DNA from: Psilocybe azurescens
Taxonomy: Eukaryota > Basidiomycota > Agaricomycetes > Agaricales > Agrocybaceae
NCBI GenBank assembly: GCA_023853785.1
Contig: JAJIRX010000196.1
Location: 62,001 to 126,000, forward strand
Length of the DNA stretch: 64,000 bases
Direction: 5' to 3'
Shown: one piece after another, positions 1 to 11,653 of the stretch
Layout of the letters: each line of letters begins with the position of its first letter
Position numbering within the stretch: the stretch's first letter is position 1
Notes under the pieces: model-generated
Seen by the model: the letters and a program-made list of their open reading frames with translations, nothing else
Database searches by the model: none
What the model was told of the DNA's origin: nothing
Made by a program: the position numbers and the translations under genes

Positions 1-58
1 TGCGTGTAGTTTAGTTTCTCTTTCTTTCATGCGTACGTTCGTGCTTATGTTGTCGCAG

Positions 59-557
59 GAAGACAGTCGATAAAATCGCCATGATGGAGGCTAAACTGCG
101 TCAAATGGAGAGCACGAATCCAGTGCCAAAGCCAAAAGAGACGGCCCCTTCTATTTCTCATGATAAAGACATCGAAATGGACGACACAACACACTCTCTT
201 CCGTCCTCTCCTCCGAAAACCTCCTCACTGCCGCACCATCCCTCCCTACCTATGAAACCCCCACCTCCGCTCCCTAAACACCTTTCGATCGAGCCTCCTT
301 CGCGCCCTAATTCTCGTCAGGGCGGCGCGAACCCTAAGGCTGCTGCTGCGTTACCGACGTTGACTATGTTACAGTCGGCGGCTAAAGCAACGAAAGCGAA
401 TCCGCTGCTGGATGCCAAACCACTTGGCTTAAAGCCTACGCTCAAAGCTGTGTCCAGTCCACATTCTGGGATGTCTGCCCAGGGACTGCAACGAGTGGGA
501 AAGCCCACCAAGCTTATAGGTGTTAAAATAAAGGCGAAAGAGAAGAGCCAGCCTTAG
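59..557 (+). CDS. 3' end of an unrecognised proline-rich protein (partial)
   Basis: This is the last exon of a gene that begins left of the window. A likely splice acceptor (tcgcag) ends at base 58 and the frame runs open to a TAG at 555-557. The visible part starts with a short charged helix (KTVDKIAMMEAKLRQ). The rest is low-complexity sequence rich in Pro, Ser and Lys, with a poly-Pro stretch (MKPPPPLPKH) and a basic C-terminus (KLIGVKIKAKEK). I do not recognise the family. The tail looks disordered, and its basic end could be a nuclear-localisation or nucleic-acid-binding segment, but that is inference. It converges with the ribosomal gene downstream, which lies on the other strand. Confidence 0.6.
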
Positions 558-728
558 AGAATGAATGTTGTAGTCGGTATACTTTTTGGAAGCTTGACGT
601 TGCTTGAATCAAGTTTTTGCATTGAACAAGCCCGTATGAACAGATTTCTCACGGTTTTTAGTCTCTTTTAAACATGTCATCTCATAAAAAATGCATTGGT
701 TGGACATGATATAGAAGGAAAGAAAAAA

Positions 729-1641
729 TCAAACGACGGTTCCAGCGTTGGAAGCAATACGGGGCCACAGATCCGCCTGCATGCATACAAGTTAAGAAAA
801 ACTGAACTGAACGTTGAAGGGTTTGATATACGCACGCATTCCTTAGCCACGGGTCCAGTGATGGCGGATCCTTTCATTTCACCCTTGGGGTTGACGATAA
901 CACCGGCATTGTCCTGAGAAAGTGCGATGAGGTTTAATTGGATGGCTGGATAGTGATGGAACATACCTCGAAGTAGAGGAACACGCCGTCTCTCCGACGC
1001 CATGCTTTGCGTTGACGGATGACAACAGCGGGCATAGCTATGCGAACAAAAGTCAGTACTATGTTACCAAGTATCCAAAACCCAATGGTAGCGTCTCCTC
1101 CCCCCCATCCTGCTGCCTGCTCGTCGTCCAATGACTCCACCAACTAGAATCTCGCCGCCGCTCTATCCCCCGCCATCTCCTCCAATAACCCACACTAGAC
1201 AGATCGATAAAAACTCACTCTTTTTCCTCAACTCGGGCTTTCCCTTCTTCACGGAGGCGACAACCATGTCACCCACACCGGCGTCGGGAAGCCTGTTAAG
1301 GTGGGCACCGAAGCCGAAAGGCTCGATGAGGAAGAGGGACTTGGCACCGCTGTTGTCGGCGCAATTGATGACGGCGCCGACGGGCAGACCAAGGGTCAAA
1401 CGGAATTTTGTGCCGGAGGCTCCTCCACCTGTATAGCGCCAGCATTGAATGCGAAGTAAGATCGACCGCGATAGGAAGAGCAGGCGAAAAGCGTTATGTA
1501 GATCAGAGGTGCGTGGTTTGGTTTTAGTTTAGTGGATTGTGATTTTAGAGGGGGGAAATGTGGGGAGCATATAGGGTCCATCAGCGACAGGTCTAACGAT
1601 GAGCATAAGGCTGTGAGTTGCGTACCGCGTTGTGCTGCCAT
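729..1641 (-). CDS. RPL23: 60S ribosomal protein uL14 (RPL23)
   Basis: Component of the large ribosomal subunit at the subunit interface. Five exons read on the minus strand: 1641-1626, 1428-1219, 1037-967, 913-836 and 776-729. Together they give 140 residues, the usual eukaryotic length. The hallmark segments are in order: [75 protein letters not shown], and the C-terminus [15 protein letters not shown]. The first exon holds only five full codons (MAAQR) plus one base, and the last only fifteen plus the stop. Junction phases agree throughout. Position 76 reads Thr-Met where most relatives have Val-Met or Val-His. Constitutive high expression is expected from the family. Confidence 0.96.
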
Positions 1642-2040
1642 TTTTGAAGGATAGTCTTGAGGATGTCGAGCGAAACTTGCCTGTAACTAAAGGTCACTGG
1701 TCCAAATCAAGGTTTACGCGCCGATCTCGGCACTCGCTTTCTGTACAGTTAATCGGTAAATTCCGTAGCTTCGTTTTCCATACCGATCCGTCGATTTCAC
1801 TCTCTCTTTCAGCTTGCTTTTTGCGTCTTCACAATATTACTCTTGTCCGATTCCTTTGTAAAACGGAAGACCACAAGGTTTTATGACTTGCAGCTCTATT
1901 CTGTGAGATCTCGTTTTAATTGAACACATAAATTGTATCATATTGTCGAAACGCCGACTTCACAGAGACGAGTAATAGAAGAACAACAGGCTTGATACTC
2001 GGATATGTTGTGTGGGTCCTGAAGTATACAAAACGTACAC
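1642..2040. other. intergenic, RPL23 upstream region
   Basis: About 400 bases between the start of RPL23 and the stop of the caspase-fold gene, both on the minus strand. It must hold the RPL23 promoter. I see pyrimidine-rich tracts on the plus strand but no clear TATA box and no convincing coding frame. Confidence 0.5.
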
Positions 2041-4189
2041 TTACTTCGGAGTCGGAACCAGACTCGAAGTCGAAGTCGAAGTCGGAATCAACTTGTTTTT
2101 CAAACGCTTCATCCCCATTTTGCCTAACTGTGACAATTTTCTCGTTCTCCGCATTGAAGGCGAACTGGACGCACTCCCTTTCGGAGCATACCTTCGCGTG
2201 ATCATTATTTGTATCGTATCCCACTCATTTCTCGTTGAGCTGCTCAATGCCGGCTCTTTCTGGGGCGTATCGAAGCTACTATCCGGAGTAGCTCCGACAG
2301 GCTGACTGACTTCTGCGAGGTAATGAAGTATTGGATTATTATACGACTCATTAAATTCAATAGATGAGATCAAACCTCTGAGTTTCTCGCCGACTTCAGA
2401 ATCGGTTTGCGTCAGAAAAGAGAAGCTGGTACGTTCCTTGGTGACGAAGATCTTGATGTATGCAATGTCCAATCCAAGATCCGCATTCCATTCGAAGGTC
2501 AAGTCGACTTCGTTGCCGCACCCGATTTCCAGGACGCTCTCTGACCCCGCTGCCTTGGGAGACAATGCTTGCGTTGGGGTGTACCAAGGTTCTATAATTG
2601 GCGCCCGTCAGTCACCGTCGCAGATTGATATTTCAAGAGGACGCACGAATGGTAAAATCAGTGGGGTTACATATAAAAACGAAAGGCCAGATGCTATGTT
2701 CGGTCTTGTTGCTAAGAACAAGGCAGTAAGTAGTGCGAAAGTTGTCCTCTGTGATTTCCAAGTCGACGACTCCGCTGTCGAGTAGATTCTTTCCGCTGGG
2801 TTCCAGATCCTCATCAACTTCCTTGAACTCAACGTCAAAGAAAGCGGACGAGGACTGCTCAACAGACGAATCGACACGATACGAGAACCACGCGGCATGA
2901 GTGATGGCCTTGATCAAATCTGGACTATTTCCCGGCACCGAAAGGTTATGACAGAGTTCTGTCACTGAATCAGGCAGGAGACCCTTGGAAAACCCATTCC
3001 ACAAAACCTCAACTTGGTCACCGACTCGCTTCAAGACAATCTTTGCCTTCTCGGCATCCACTTCGTTCCAACTTGGATTCTTGATTTTCGAGATATCGAC
3101 TTCGTTTAGACAGATGTCTAGGGCTTGCTGTAAACAACTTGTTTCGACGACGAAGAAGACGACCGGCAGGGGTGTATCGAGTGGTAGGGCCAGGCGCGTG
3201 GTGGTAGCGCTTATCACGGCCCGGTATCTGTCAGTGACCTCGAGGTGTTCGATAGATGTTTGCTCAGTGTCGACGGGATTCTGGTAGACGCTGAAGGTCG
3301 TGCCTTTTTGACACCATGGGCAGCACCAGCGAAAATCGTTATTTCTGTGTCATTCCCCTCTTTGGTGCCCTCGACTCTGCCGGGTATAAAAGCATGGTGT
3401 GCTCTTCCTCCAGCTGGATTGAATAAGAGACGGTCAACGTATTGTCCATAGCAATCGACTTCTATATCGTAGGGCCTGTGCAAGGTAGATTTCAGTCGTG
3501 AATAAGGTATAATTGAGCTCATGTATAATCGTACATGAAGGCGTGTATCTTGGCCGCAAATGACCGTACGGTGAGCGACGACATCGATTCCTTCTCTGAG
3601 CGCAAGGTATCGATAACAGCAGTGGTGAACGCTTTACGGTTAGACGTAACTTGCTGAGGCGCAACGACAACGAAAGAATGTGGCCATCCCCAGTTGAAGG
3701 CGAGAGTTGGAGAATCCAGCAAAAGCGTCTAAATGTTGTAAAAGATCTCCAGAGTTACTTTTCCATCTGAAATTATTTAAACACTGTAAAATCACCCACA
3801 ATGTTGTTTCCACGGAATTTTGAAATGGTGTCTAATAATTGAGAAAGTTCTTGACCTGTGATCCCTTTGCTCTTCTCATCCCTGTCAATATCTGTTGGAC
3901 AAATAATAGAGGTGCCTTCTCCTGTTCTGCCACCGTATCCGGAGAAGAAAATCACTATTGCCTTGGTTCGGTCCAAAGGACTCCGCAAGGAACGAAGTTC
4001 CTCCAAAATGTGTTCCTTTGTCTCATTTTTGATTACCCTAATGTCACAATCCGCGCCTCCAATATATTCCTTTCGAAAAAAATTATGAAGGTCGTCGGCA
4101 TTGGTGTCGCCCTCGGCGCGAAGACTTGGATAGTTGGCATATTTTCCTATACCAATCAACCTGACGACTAGGGACGGACGAGAGCTCAT
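2041..4189 (-). CDS. caspase-fold (peptidase C14) protein lacking catalytic His and Cys
   Basis: Resembles the fungal caspase-like proteins with a p20 domain and a long C-terminal domain. Exons on the minus strand: 4189-3800, 3728-3535, 3475-2647 and 2591-2041. The p20 core is clear: LIGIGKYANYPSLRAEGDTN, then KAIVIFFSGYGG, then IICPTDIDR, then GNNI joined across an intron to TLLLDS. In active members the second motif ends GHGG and the last reads LDCCHSG. Here the His is Tyr and the Cys block is replaced by Ser-Pro, so peptidase activity is not expected. The C-terminal region keeps family motifs (RLLFN, FAGAAHGV, TIQPWYTP across an intron, WDTIQIMITRR). Exon 3 needs one extra base in the T run at 3305-3309 to stay in frame. 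It could be a functional pseudo-enzyme, for example a regulatory partner, or a decaying gene. Confidence 0.8.
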
Positions 4190-5253
4190 GGTGTAACGGG
4201 GTAAAGACGGGAGGATAGCTGCCTGGGAGCCTTTTCATCGGTGAGAAATCACGGGAACTTTCTCCAGAATTCTTTGACAAGAAATGGATGACACTGGGCG
4301 CAGAGATGACATATCAGACCTCATCTAACCCTTCCAAGAAAGTACTAAAGATGGTTCGAACTGGAGAGTCGGTATAGAGTACCACCGGTCTTCCTAAAGG
4401 AAGTATCGTTCTTCCATGTGAAAGCTCGGTTCTCAGTATACATAGTAGTTGCTGCTAAGTTTGACTCATGGAAGCAGTTAGAGGGGGTGATATATTTGTA
4501 TACCAAAGTGGTGTGAATGGCTATCATATTGGAAGCCTATCTGATGAAACATGAATGGAACGTGTCAGGCGCATCAGCAAGTTCACAATTTACTTATGCG
4601 CTTTTGGACGCTTTTTGACTTGCGGCAAGTCAAAAGCGTCAAAAGCGTCAAAAGCGTAAAAATATCACCGATTTCAACGCAGATCAAGACGTTGCCAAGG
4701 TTTGGCAATCCGACCTGGCTTTTGACTTCCTAGAAGGACGCTACTTGACCCTTTTGACCCTTTTTTCCGCTTGCACAAGCTAAAAAGTAAACTGAGAAAC
4801 TGCCGATGCAGTGTCTATTGTCAGAAGAGTGTTAGCATTTTATTTCATAGCAGTAGTGTGTTTGGGCCTCTAGTTTTTGGATGAAATATCACAGTAGAAT
4901 CTTGGCGAGAAGGTATAGGCGTCCAAAGGACGCCTGAAGGAGAGCTAAACAGCGCAACATTGCAGTGGTATTTTGGGCAGTCCGCACGCTGTCATCGAAG
5001 TATACAAAGTATACATATTTTGGTTATGATGCTGGGCATCTGCCTATCATTTGCGTGTCACTGACATGAGAAGTGAACTATTCTTCTTAGACTTCGCCGG
5101 GATATTGACGCCCGGCGCTTGGGTGCTAATAAGGTTGTACTATCAGTTAACGCCACTACTGTTCTGTACTTGCGCTCAAATTTGAATGCTTCTTTTCCAG
5201 CTTTTTTATGCGACGTTCCTCCACTCAATTCGTCCTTGAATGTTTACTATAGA
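4190..5253. other. intergenic, no gene seen
   Basis: About 1 kb without a credible coding frame. It contains the hairpin and short tandem repeat at 4599-4657, and a related decayed tract near 4732-4790 with repeated ttgacccttt units. Confidence 0.5.
4599..4657. repeat. hairpin plus three tandem caaaagcgt units
   Basis: The arm at 4599-4622 (cgcttttggacgctttttga...) pairs with 4626-4647 over about 22 bp with two single-base bulges, leaving a loop of about three bases. The right arm continues into a tandem array of a nine-base unit, caaaagcgt, from 4631 to 4657. The same word recurs in degraded form about 100 bases downstream. It looks like a small structured repeat, possibly a miniature mobile element, but no flanking duplication is evident. 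Confidence 0.65.
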
Positions 5254-5790
5254 TTAAGCGCCTAGCATAGCTGGTGCGTGGGTAGCCGGGTAAGTGCTGC
5301 ACTAAAAATAGCAAATTTCATTGCACGGGCCTTTTTCGGATGATGTGTGGAATATGTGCTGAGTGCTAAAAATAGCAATCTCTCCCAGTACAGAGCCATA
5401 TGGGTTGCAGGGTGTCCGGGCGCTCTCGCCCCCCCTCCGACGTGTTCTGTGCGAAAGACACAATCCTCCTTGGTCTTCACAGTTTTTATTTCCTTTCGGT
5501 TCTCGATTCTCCTTCGACAACGTTTTCTGAGGAAGATCAGATTTGGTGCGTGGATACCGAAGTAGGCGCCAAGCGCTTCACCCTAGAAATAGCAACTCTT
5601 ATTGTGCGGATCTTTTGTCGGATAGGCTATGCACTGCGCTCTAAAAACAGCAGTCCAGAACCATATCGCAGGTTGTTCACACGCTCTGAGCTCCCTCTCC
5701 TATATGAACAAACCATTCCTCCAGGGTCTTCCCAAGATTGCTCCCCTTTCCCTCTCCTTCGAAAATGTTTTCTGAGGAAGATCAGAATTG
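5254..5790 (+). repeat. degenerate tandem duplication of a promoter and first codons
   Basis: Two copies lie head to tail. Copy A (about 5287-5545) and copy B (about 5564-5790) share, in the same order, a block with agtgct...ctaaaaatagca, then ccatatgggttgcag or ccatatcgcaggttg, then ccctcc, and finally ttttctgaggaagatcaga. In copy B the last block contains the start codon of the downstream gene (base 5764). In copy A the corresponding triplet is acg, so the start is lost. The copies have drifted by many substitutions and small indels. Confidence 0.7.
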
Positions 5791-6812
5791 CATATTGGAG
5801 GTCGAAGAGAACGTTAATCTGTTATTTGAACCTCTCCAGCCTCCCCCAGCTTATGATACAGCATCGCTTCCTGTTGATGACGCTTCCCCCAATACCCGTA
5901 AACCACCTCAAGTCAACAAATCCACACCCATCGACGATGCCCCATTCACTGCTTCCAGATATGAAGACTCCAAACCCAAAAACAAGTCCGCCAAGGCCCC
6001 TGTCAATGCGTTCCCAGCTGATATCACGCCTATAGACGGGGCTGTCACTGCCGACTTTGTTTCAAGGATAAAATCTATACTACGAAGCCCCTGGCGTAAA
6101 CTCAGTCAATCATCACAGCAGGAAGAGGAAGAGTATGCGCTACAGCCGAATCGATTCACCCTCATTATTCCCCTAGAACGTGACGGCTTGACAATGTTTA
6201 ATCTCGAGGCTCAGCTTGGAGAAAAACAAGTAACCGTCAACTCCAAAGACATTCACTTCAGGACCGCCAACTCCGAAGTTATTCACTTCAGGTGCTCCTC
6301 CATGCCTGCCGGAAGATTCAAGGAAATCCAACTCTTCGTCAGACTTTCTGACCCAGGAGCGTCAAATTCAAACAAAATTATCAATACCAAGAAGCTAAAA
6401 GTCTCTGATTTCCATCCACGCGGCACCGAGATACTTGGGAAACCTGTTCAAGTAGAGCATTACTATGTCCAAGAATTTGCAGGAAATGTGGCAGGGGGGA
6501 GCCTTTGGAGCCAATGCTGGCGTGATGGCGAAGAGGAACCATGACACGAAGTATACGCAGGCGGAGGGCGCCGAAGTTAGCGGCGTGTATAAGGCGAAGG
6601 ATATGTCGGAGATACTCTGGACTTGGACGGCGCCCAAACTTCCGGGCGCTATTTTGAAGGGTACATGCGAGTTCTGTGTGGAGGTGGAGAATGTAAAGGA
6701 CACTGTGAAAGCAGGTTTTCGGGTCGTATGTAAGATGGAGAAGGGCATAACAAACCTCCTTCAATCCGACATAGAGGCTCCGAAAAACAGAAACCGAAGA
6801 TTGACCATGTAG
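5764..6812 (+). CDS. orphan protein, N-terminal disordered region plus conserved-looking beta-rich region
   Basis: I do not recognise this protein. The ATG at 5764 is preferred because it is the one present in the duplicated 5' block. Residues 1-120 are rich in Pro, Ser and Lys. From about residue 120 the sequence looks folded and strand-rich (NRFTLIIPLERDGLTMFNLE, then VIHFRCSSMPAGRFKEIQLF). The frame stops early at 6542-6544. A second frame then takes over without a break in character (GAFGANAGVMAKRN ... SEILWTWTAPKLPGAILKG ... VKAGFRVVCKMEKG) to a TAG at 6810-6812. The switch is at the G run 6494-6499, where five (or eight) bases instead of six would join the two halves. No intron explains it. 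No signal peptide or membrane segment is visible. Confidence 0.6.
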
Positions 6813-9580
6813 TAACAAAGCTCAGGTTCAGTAATCAATCGTAGTTAATCTTTGCTATTACAGTATGTTCAGATGTACTTTTGTATGTAGTCTTGAGGAC
6901 GTAGTCATTGTCAACGGTCTGGTCATTTAGCAATATGCCTGGGAAGCTTTCTGAATGAATCGGAAGATATCAGCAGTGGCATATGATATCAAATGCAGTG
7001 TTGAATCGAATAAACCCTCAATTTGGTTCCGAGTGGGGTTAAATCGTTGCTCAACACTCGGCCATGACGTAGTCTCTCCTAGACAGACTTCGATATATGT
7101 GATGTACCCTACGGCTCACGATATATGAAGTCTGTTTTTACCGCGCCCTCCGAACCGTGTCAGAAAGTTGTTATATAATCTTCGGACTTTGAAAATAAGA
7201 TCGCGCGCACTTTGCTTGACAAGGAGAAGATCTATAAAGACAATTTGGAGAGAGAAACTTTTAGAAGGTGTCAATAAACATTCATGCAAATTTATGAGAG
7301 CTTTAAAACAGATGTGGAAGTGCTGGACACCCATGCGTCCGGCTCAAGGCAATGTCAAAAGATTATGTAAGCGACTTTCTGCTCAGTCTGCGCCGGAATG
7401 AAAGCTGCCGCAAAACTCCTCCTCTCAACACAAAATTTAAACCATCTATTATTCGAGCCAAATAAATGTGCTATACCTTTCAAAAGGCTCGAATTATCTG
7501 CGTTGTCGCGTCTACTAGACGCGACGATAATTCAAGCTCCGAAGATTACATAAGAACTTCCTGACACGGTTCGGACCGTGTCTTAAAAAAGGACTACCCT
7601 CGATGCGTCTTTGATTATCTTTGGAGGGCTAGAGATATTTGTGTGTAATGTGTGTATAATTGTATGTAGCAAATTATCTATATTATTTCTAAATAATGAA
7701 TAACTATTTCCAGATATAACTATTATTTATTTGACGAATTATCTGGTGGAAAGAATGATGGTAGTATTCATCCTCAGTGTTTCAAGAGTCCCCCCCCTCC
7801 ACCGAGAAGAAACCAAACACATTTTGTGTCAGTGAGGCTGTTGCCACTGGGAGAGGCACTCGGATAGGGGACAAATCATAAGGGCTAGCAAACCGAGAAA
7901 CGGCACACGAATCAGTTAATTATTCTTCACATAGGGACAATCCAACTCGAACCGATGTATTTCGGATAGAGAACTAGACAGCATGACAAGTGAAAATGCT
8001 GTGCCATCGCCGAGTGTTCCTCGTCCATACGTGAGAAGCGATATTTTTCCCGGAGAGTATACAGGTATGTTTAGAGTTAAAAAAAAAGCGTGAATGTGTC
8101 TGAATAGATGAAAAATACACCTCATAATTGTGTGCATGACAGTCTTGAAGACTGATAGAGACGCCCTAAGTCTCAGATCGTCTAATTTTATCTCACAGAG
8201 GTGTCTTTTGGATGATCAAGTAAATTGAATTACCTATTTTGGAATATTGCATTGTGGCGCACATGTACCTGTCGTCAATGAAACGGCGTCCACAGGCCAC
8301 TAATAGCCCTAGTCACTGCTCCCCATTCTGTTCTGTGTAAGTATGTATTGCTGAAAGATACATGATTCTGCATAAATCACATACATCGTTGGATATCATC
8401 CTAAACTACTCTGGCGCAGAATTTACAATCGGTCATCAGGTTACATGCCAGTCGCATTCAGGTCGCTCTTCTGCAGAAGCTATCCTATTATGTACTCCGC
8501 CGTGATTCAATGAGTAGATAAATCTGGCGCGTACCAGTGAGCCTGAATGCTTGTTTGATTAAGTACACCGGTGCCAAGGCCCAGGCTTATTTGATACACT
8601 TTGTGACAATGCAACTTACGCTATCGACGCTTGTATGTAGTACGGTGTCCAGTTTAATATCTGCCGTGCGCAGCATATTTAGTTTAAGATATCTCCGTCA
8701 GATCTCTCATGTGTAGGCATGGTACCAAACAGATCCTGAATCAGTCGGGGAGCGAGGTAAATAGGAATGTTTGCGGAGATAATTGAGTTACTTGTGAATT
8801 TCAATATCTAGACCTTCTGCGTAAAGGTGTAGTTCTTGGTCGATTGTAGTAGCTATAATAGTCACCGTTGTCTACGAAAACAACACACAGGTTCATTCGC
8901 GTTCTTAATTGAAGATCCATTTGTATCCCAACTGCCAGAATCAGTGCTATAAATGACACACCTTAATGCGTCTTAGAAGGCTTGCAATCTCCTCAATTCC
9001 TTCGCCACCCGTCTACCCTGCATTCCATGGCTATAATAGCTGTTCGAGTGGGTACCTCTCAAGTGCCGATTCCCAAGGCAGACGTCCATACATGAGATAG
9101 CTTGCGTATAAATTGGCAAAATAAGCCGGCCCAATGGCCGGGAGATCTATCAAGAAGGGAAGAGCAGCCACGCGCCATATTGTATTCGAATTGTGAGTGA
9201 TGAGAGTATATCAGCTGATTAGGGAGTGAGAACGATGGTACATTCGAGAATGATCGAAGTCCTGTCTAGACTTGAGCAAGGGCCGCGCTTGAAAATGTGG
9301 GTCAGGGAAAACCAAGCTTGTAAACTCTAAGCTCTGACATGGGAAGTGGCTCGAATGTTACGAACTAGTCAGAGGACTATAGTATATACACCTTGACCCA
9401 CCTTCAATGTTGAGCTGCATCGGCAACAGTGGCAAGCGCCTTGCGGTGAGAAGGAGATTTGAAATGGAGGTTCTTTGGCCAATCAAATGAAAGGGATTAT
9501 AAGCCTTACTGATCATTTCTCGATCACGTGTATCGATCTGGTGCTTCGGATCTGAAGAATGCGACTGTGGGGAGGGGAAC
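6813..9580. other. long gene-free stretch
   Basis: About 2.8 kb with no reading frame that looks coding. It holds the inverted-repeat element at 7129-7595. The remainder is AT-rich unique sequence, with the catalase promoter at its right end. Confidence 0.5.
7129..7595. mobile_element. MITE-like element with ~65-bp terminal inverted repeats
   Basis: The left end (7129-7186) and right end (7538-7595) are inverted copies. The inner 37 bp (7150-7186 against 7538-7574) match at nearly every base and start with ccgaaccgtgtcag. The outer part matches more loosely and ends agtctg/agtcct. The interior has no transposase frame. A second perfect-looking hairpin lies inside at about 7489-7531 (gtcgcgtc / gacgcgac arms extended by gaattat / ataattc). 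This fits a non-autonomous DNA transposon; the target-site duplication was not resolved. Confidence 0.75.
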
Positions 9581-9588
9581 TATATAAA
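9581..9588 (+). promoter_or_regulatory. TATA box of the catalase gene
   Basis: tatataaa lies 46-54 bases before the catalase start codon, followed by a pyrimidine-rich tract (ctctttttctctatctttcc) typical of the transcription start region of strongly expressed fungal genes. Confidence 0.6.
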
Positions 9589-9634
9589 CAAACTTATCCA
9601 CTTTCATCTCTTTTTCTCTATCTTTCCTTCCATC

Positions 9635-11653
9635 ATGTCCGCTGTATACACTACCTCCAACGGTGCCCCAGTCAATGAGCCTTATTCCGCCCAACGGGCA
9701 GGTATTAATGGACCTCTGCTCCTGCAAGGTAAGCCTGATCACTGCCCCTGATCGTCATCAAGCCCCTGACCCCGCACGGTAATTAAGACTTCCACCACAT
9801 CGATCTCCTCGCCCACTTCGATCGCGAGCGTATTCCTGAGCGTGTCGTAAGTGTTTATAGTCATCCCATCATCTGTTCACTGTTCAAACGTATTCTAGGT
9901 CCACGCCAAAGCTGCTGGAGCTCATGGTTACTTCGAGGTCACCCACGATCTGAGTGACATCACATCGGCGTCTCTCCTCAAGTCGGTCGGCAAGAAAGTT
10001 CGCGTCACTGCTCGCTTTTCTACCGTTGGAGGCGAGTCTGGATCGGCTGATACAGCTCGTGATCCCCGTGGATTTGCTCTCAAGTTGAGGACCGATGAGG
10101 GTAACTGGGATTGGGTGTTCAACAACACCCCAGTCTTCTTCATCCGTGACCCGGCCAAGTTCCCTCATTTCATCCACACTCAGAAGAGGCACCCACAGTC
10201 TCACTTGAAAGATCCTGATATGTTTTGGGTATTTCCCGTCTTTTCCACTCGGTACAAACAGTATACTCACTGTCTCTCAGGATTATCTTTCCCAAAACCC
10301 AGAATCTATCCATCAGATCATGATTCTTTTCTCTGACCGTGGAACTCCCGATGGTTATCACAACCAGCACGGTTACTCCGGACACACCTTCAAGTGGCTC
10401 AAAGACGACGGCACTTTCGTGTACACCCAGGTTCACGTTCGAGCTGATCAGGGATTCAAGGTATGTTTGGTGCTCTCACCTTATCCGGGTGCTAACGATT
10501 GCCGATTGTCCTCCCAGACCCTCGATAACGCAACTGCTGGTCGCCTTGCTGGTGAGAACCCGGAATACGGTATCGAGTCTCTTTTCAATGCTATTGAATC
10601 GGGTAACTTCCCATCGTGGACCGTCTACGTTGTGAGTTCGAGCCAATCATATACCGATGATCGCCGTAGATTAAGCTGCTCTTAAAATAGCAAACTATGA
10701 CTGTGGAACAAGCTGAGAATTTCCGCTACAATATTCTTGACCTTACCAAGGTCTGGCCTCACGCAGACTTCCCATTGCGACCAATCGGAAAGTTTGTTCT
10801 GAATGAAAATCCCCAAAACTACTTCGCAGAAATCGAACAGGTGCGGCTATTTTTATTATCTACAAGAAACACCCCCGAGGATACTCACCAACAATTGATT
10901 TTGATAGGCTGCTTTCTCACCTTCCCATCTTATCCCATACATCGAACCATCTGCTGACCCTGTCCTTCAATCTCGTCTCTTCTCATACCCTGACACTCAC
11001 CGTCATCGTCTGGGAGTCAACTACCAGCAGTTGCCTGTCAATGCACCTATTGTCCCCGTCAACAACTACCAACGAGCTGGTGCCATGACCTTCATCTCCC
11101 AAGGAAGTGCGCCCAACTACCAGAGCAGCATTCACCCATTGGCCTTCAAGGCGCCTAAAGCGGCTGTCGAACATTCTGCTCGTGATGTAGCCCGTTTGGA
11201 ACGACACGAAGCCTTCATCGGCGGCGCTTGGAGAGATTTGAGCGTGATCACTGAACGTGGGTTAACCCTTTTACCTCTTTTGTGTGATTCTAATGGTTGA
11301 TAATCAATATCTAGTCGACTTTGAGCAACCCCGTGCTTTGTGGAGCAAGGTCTGGGGCGATAAGGAGAGAGAGGCATATGTTCAGAACGTCGCCGGACAC
11401 TTCAAGGGTGTCAAGAACGCTACTGTCAAGGCGAGGCAATGTAAGGTCAATAAAAAAACTCGAGATACGTGTTCTAAGGACTTTCTTTCCTTTAGTGTCT
11501 GTTTGGGCTGCTGTCGACCAAGGTCTCTCAGACCGCATCGCAGCTGCCGTGGGCCATCCCAGTGTTCAACCTCTCAAAGTCCAGCCTGCTAGCGCGGCCG
11601 ATAAGTTCAGGGCCAACCTCGGGTTCGCATTTACATTTCGTTCAAGGGTATAA
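9635..11653 (+). CDS. monofunctional haem catalase
   Basis: Converts hydrogen peroxide to water and oxygen. Nine exons (9635-9728, 9788-9846, 9899-10228, 10281-10460, 10518-10631, 10691-10840, 10908-11256, 11315-11440, 11496-11653) give 519 residues, as for small-subunit catalases. The distal catalytic His is residue 53 in [16 protein letters not shown]. Other family marks are [19 protein letters not shown], the distal Asn region [13 protein letters not shown], and the proximal haem Tyr in [15 protein letters not shown]. All intron phases agree. There is no signal peptide. The C-terminus ends Ser-Arg-Val, which is at best a weak peroxisomal signal, so cytosolic or peroxisomal location is open. 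It should protect against peroxide made by oxidases such as those of lignocellulose decay. Confidence 0.97.

Noticed and set aside
2012..2305. plus-strand frame opposite the caspase-fold C-terminus
   Set aside because: Overlaps a coding exon whose translation ends in a family-like WDTIQIMITRR segment; the plus frame has no support.
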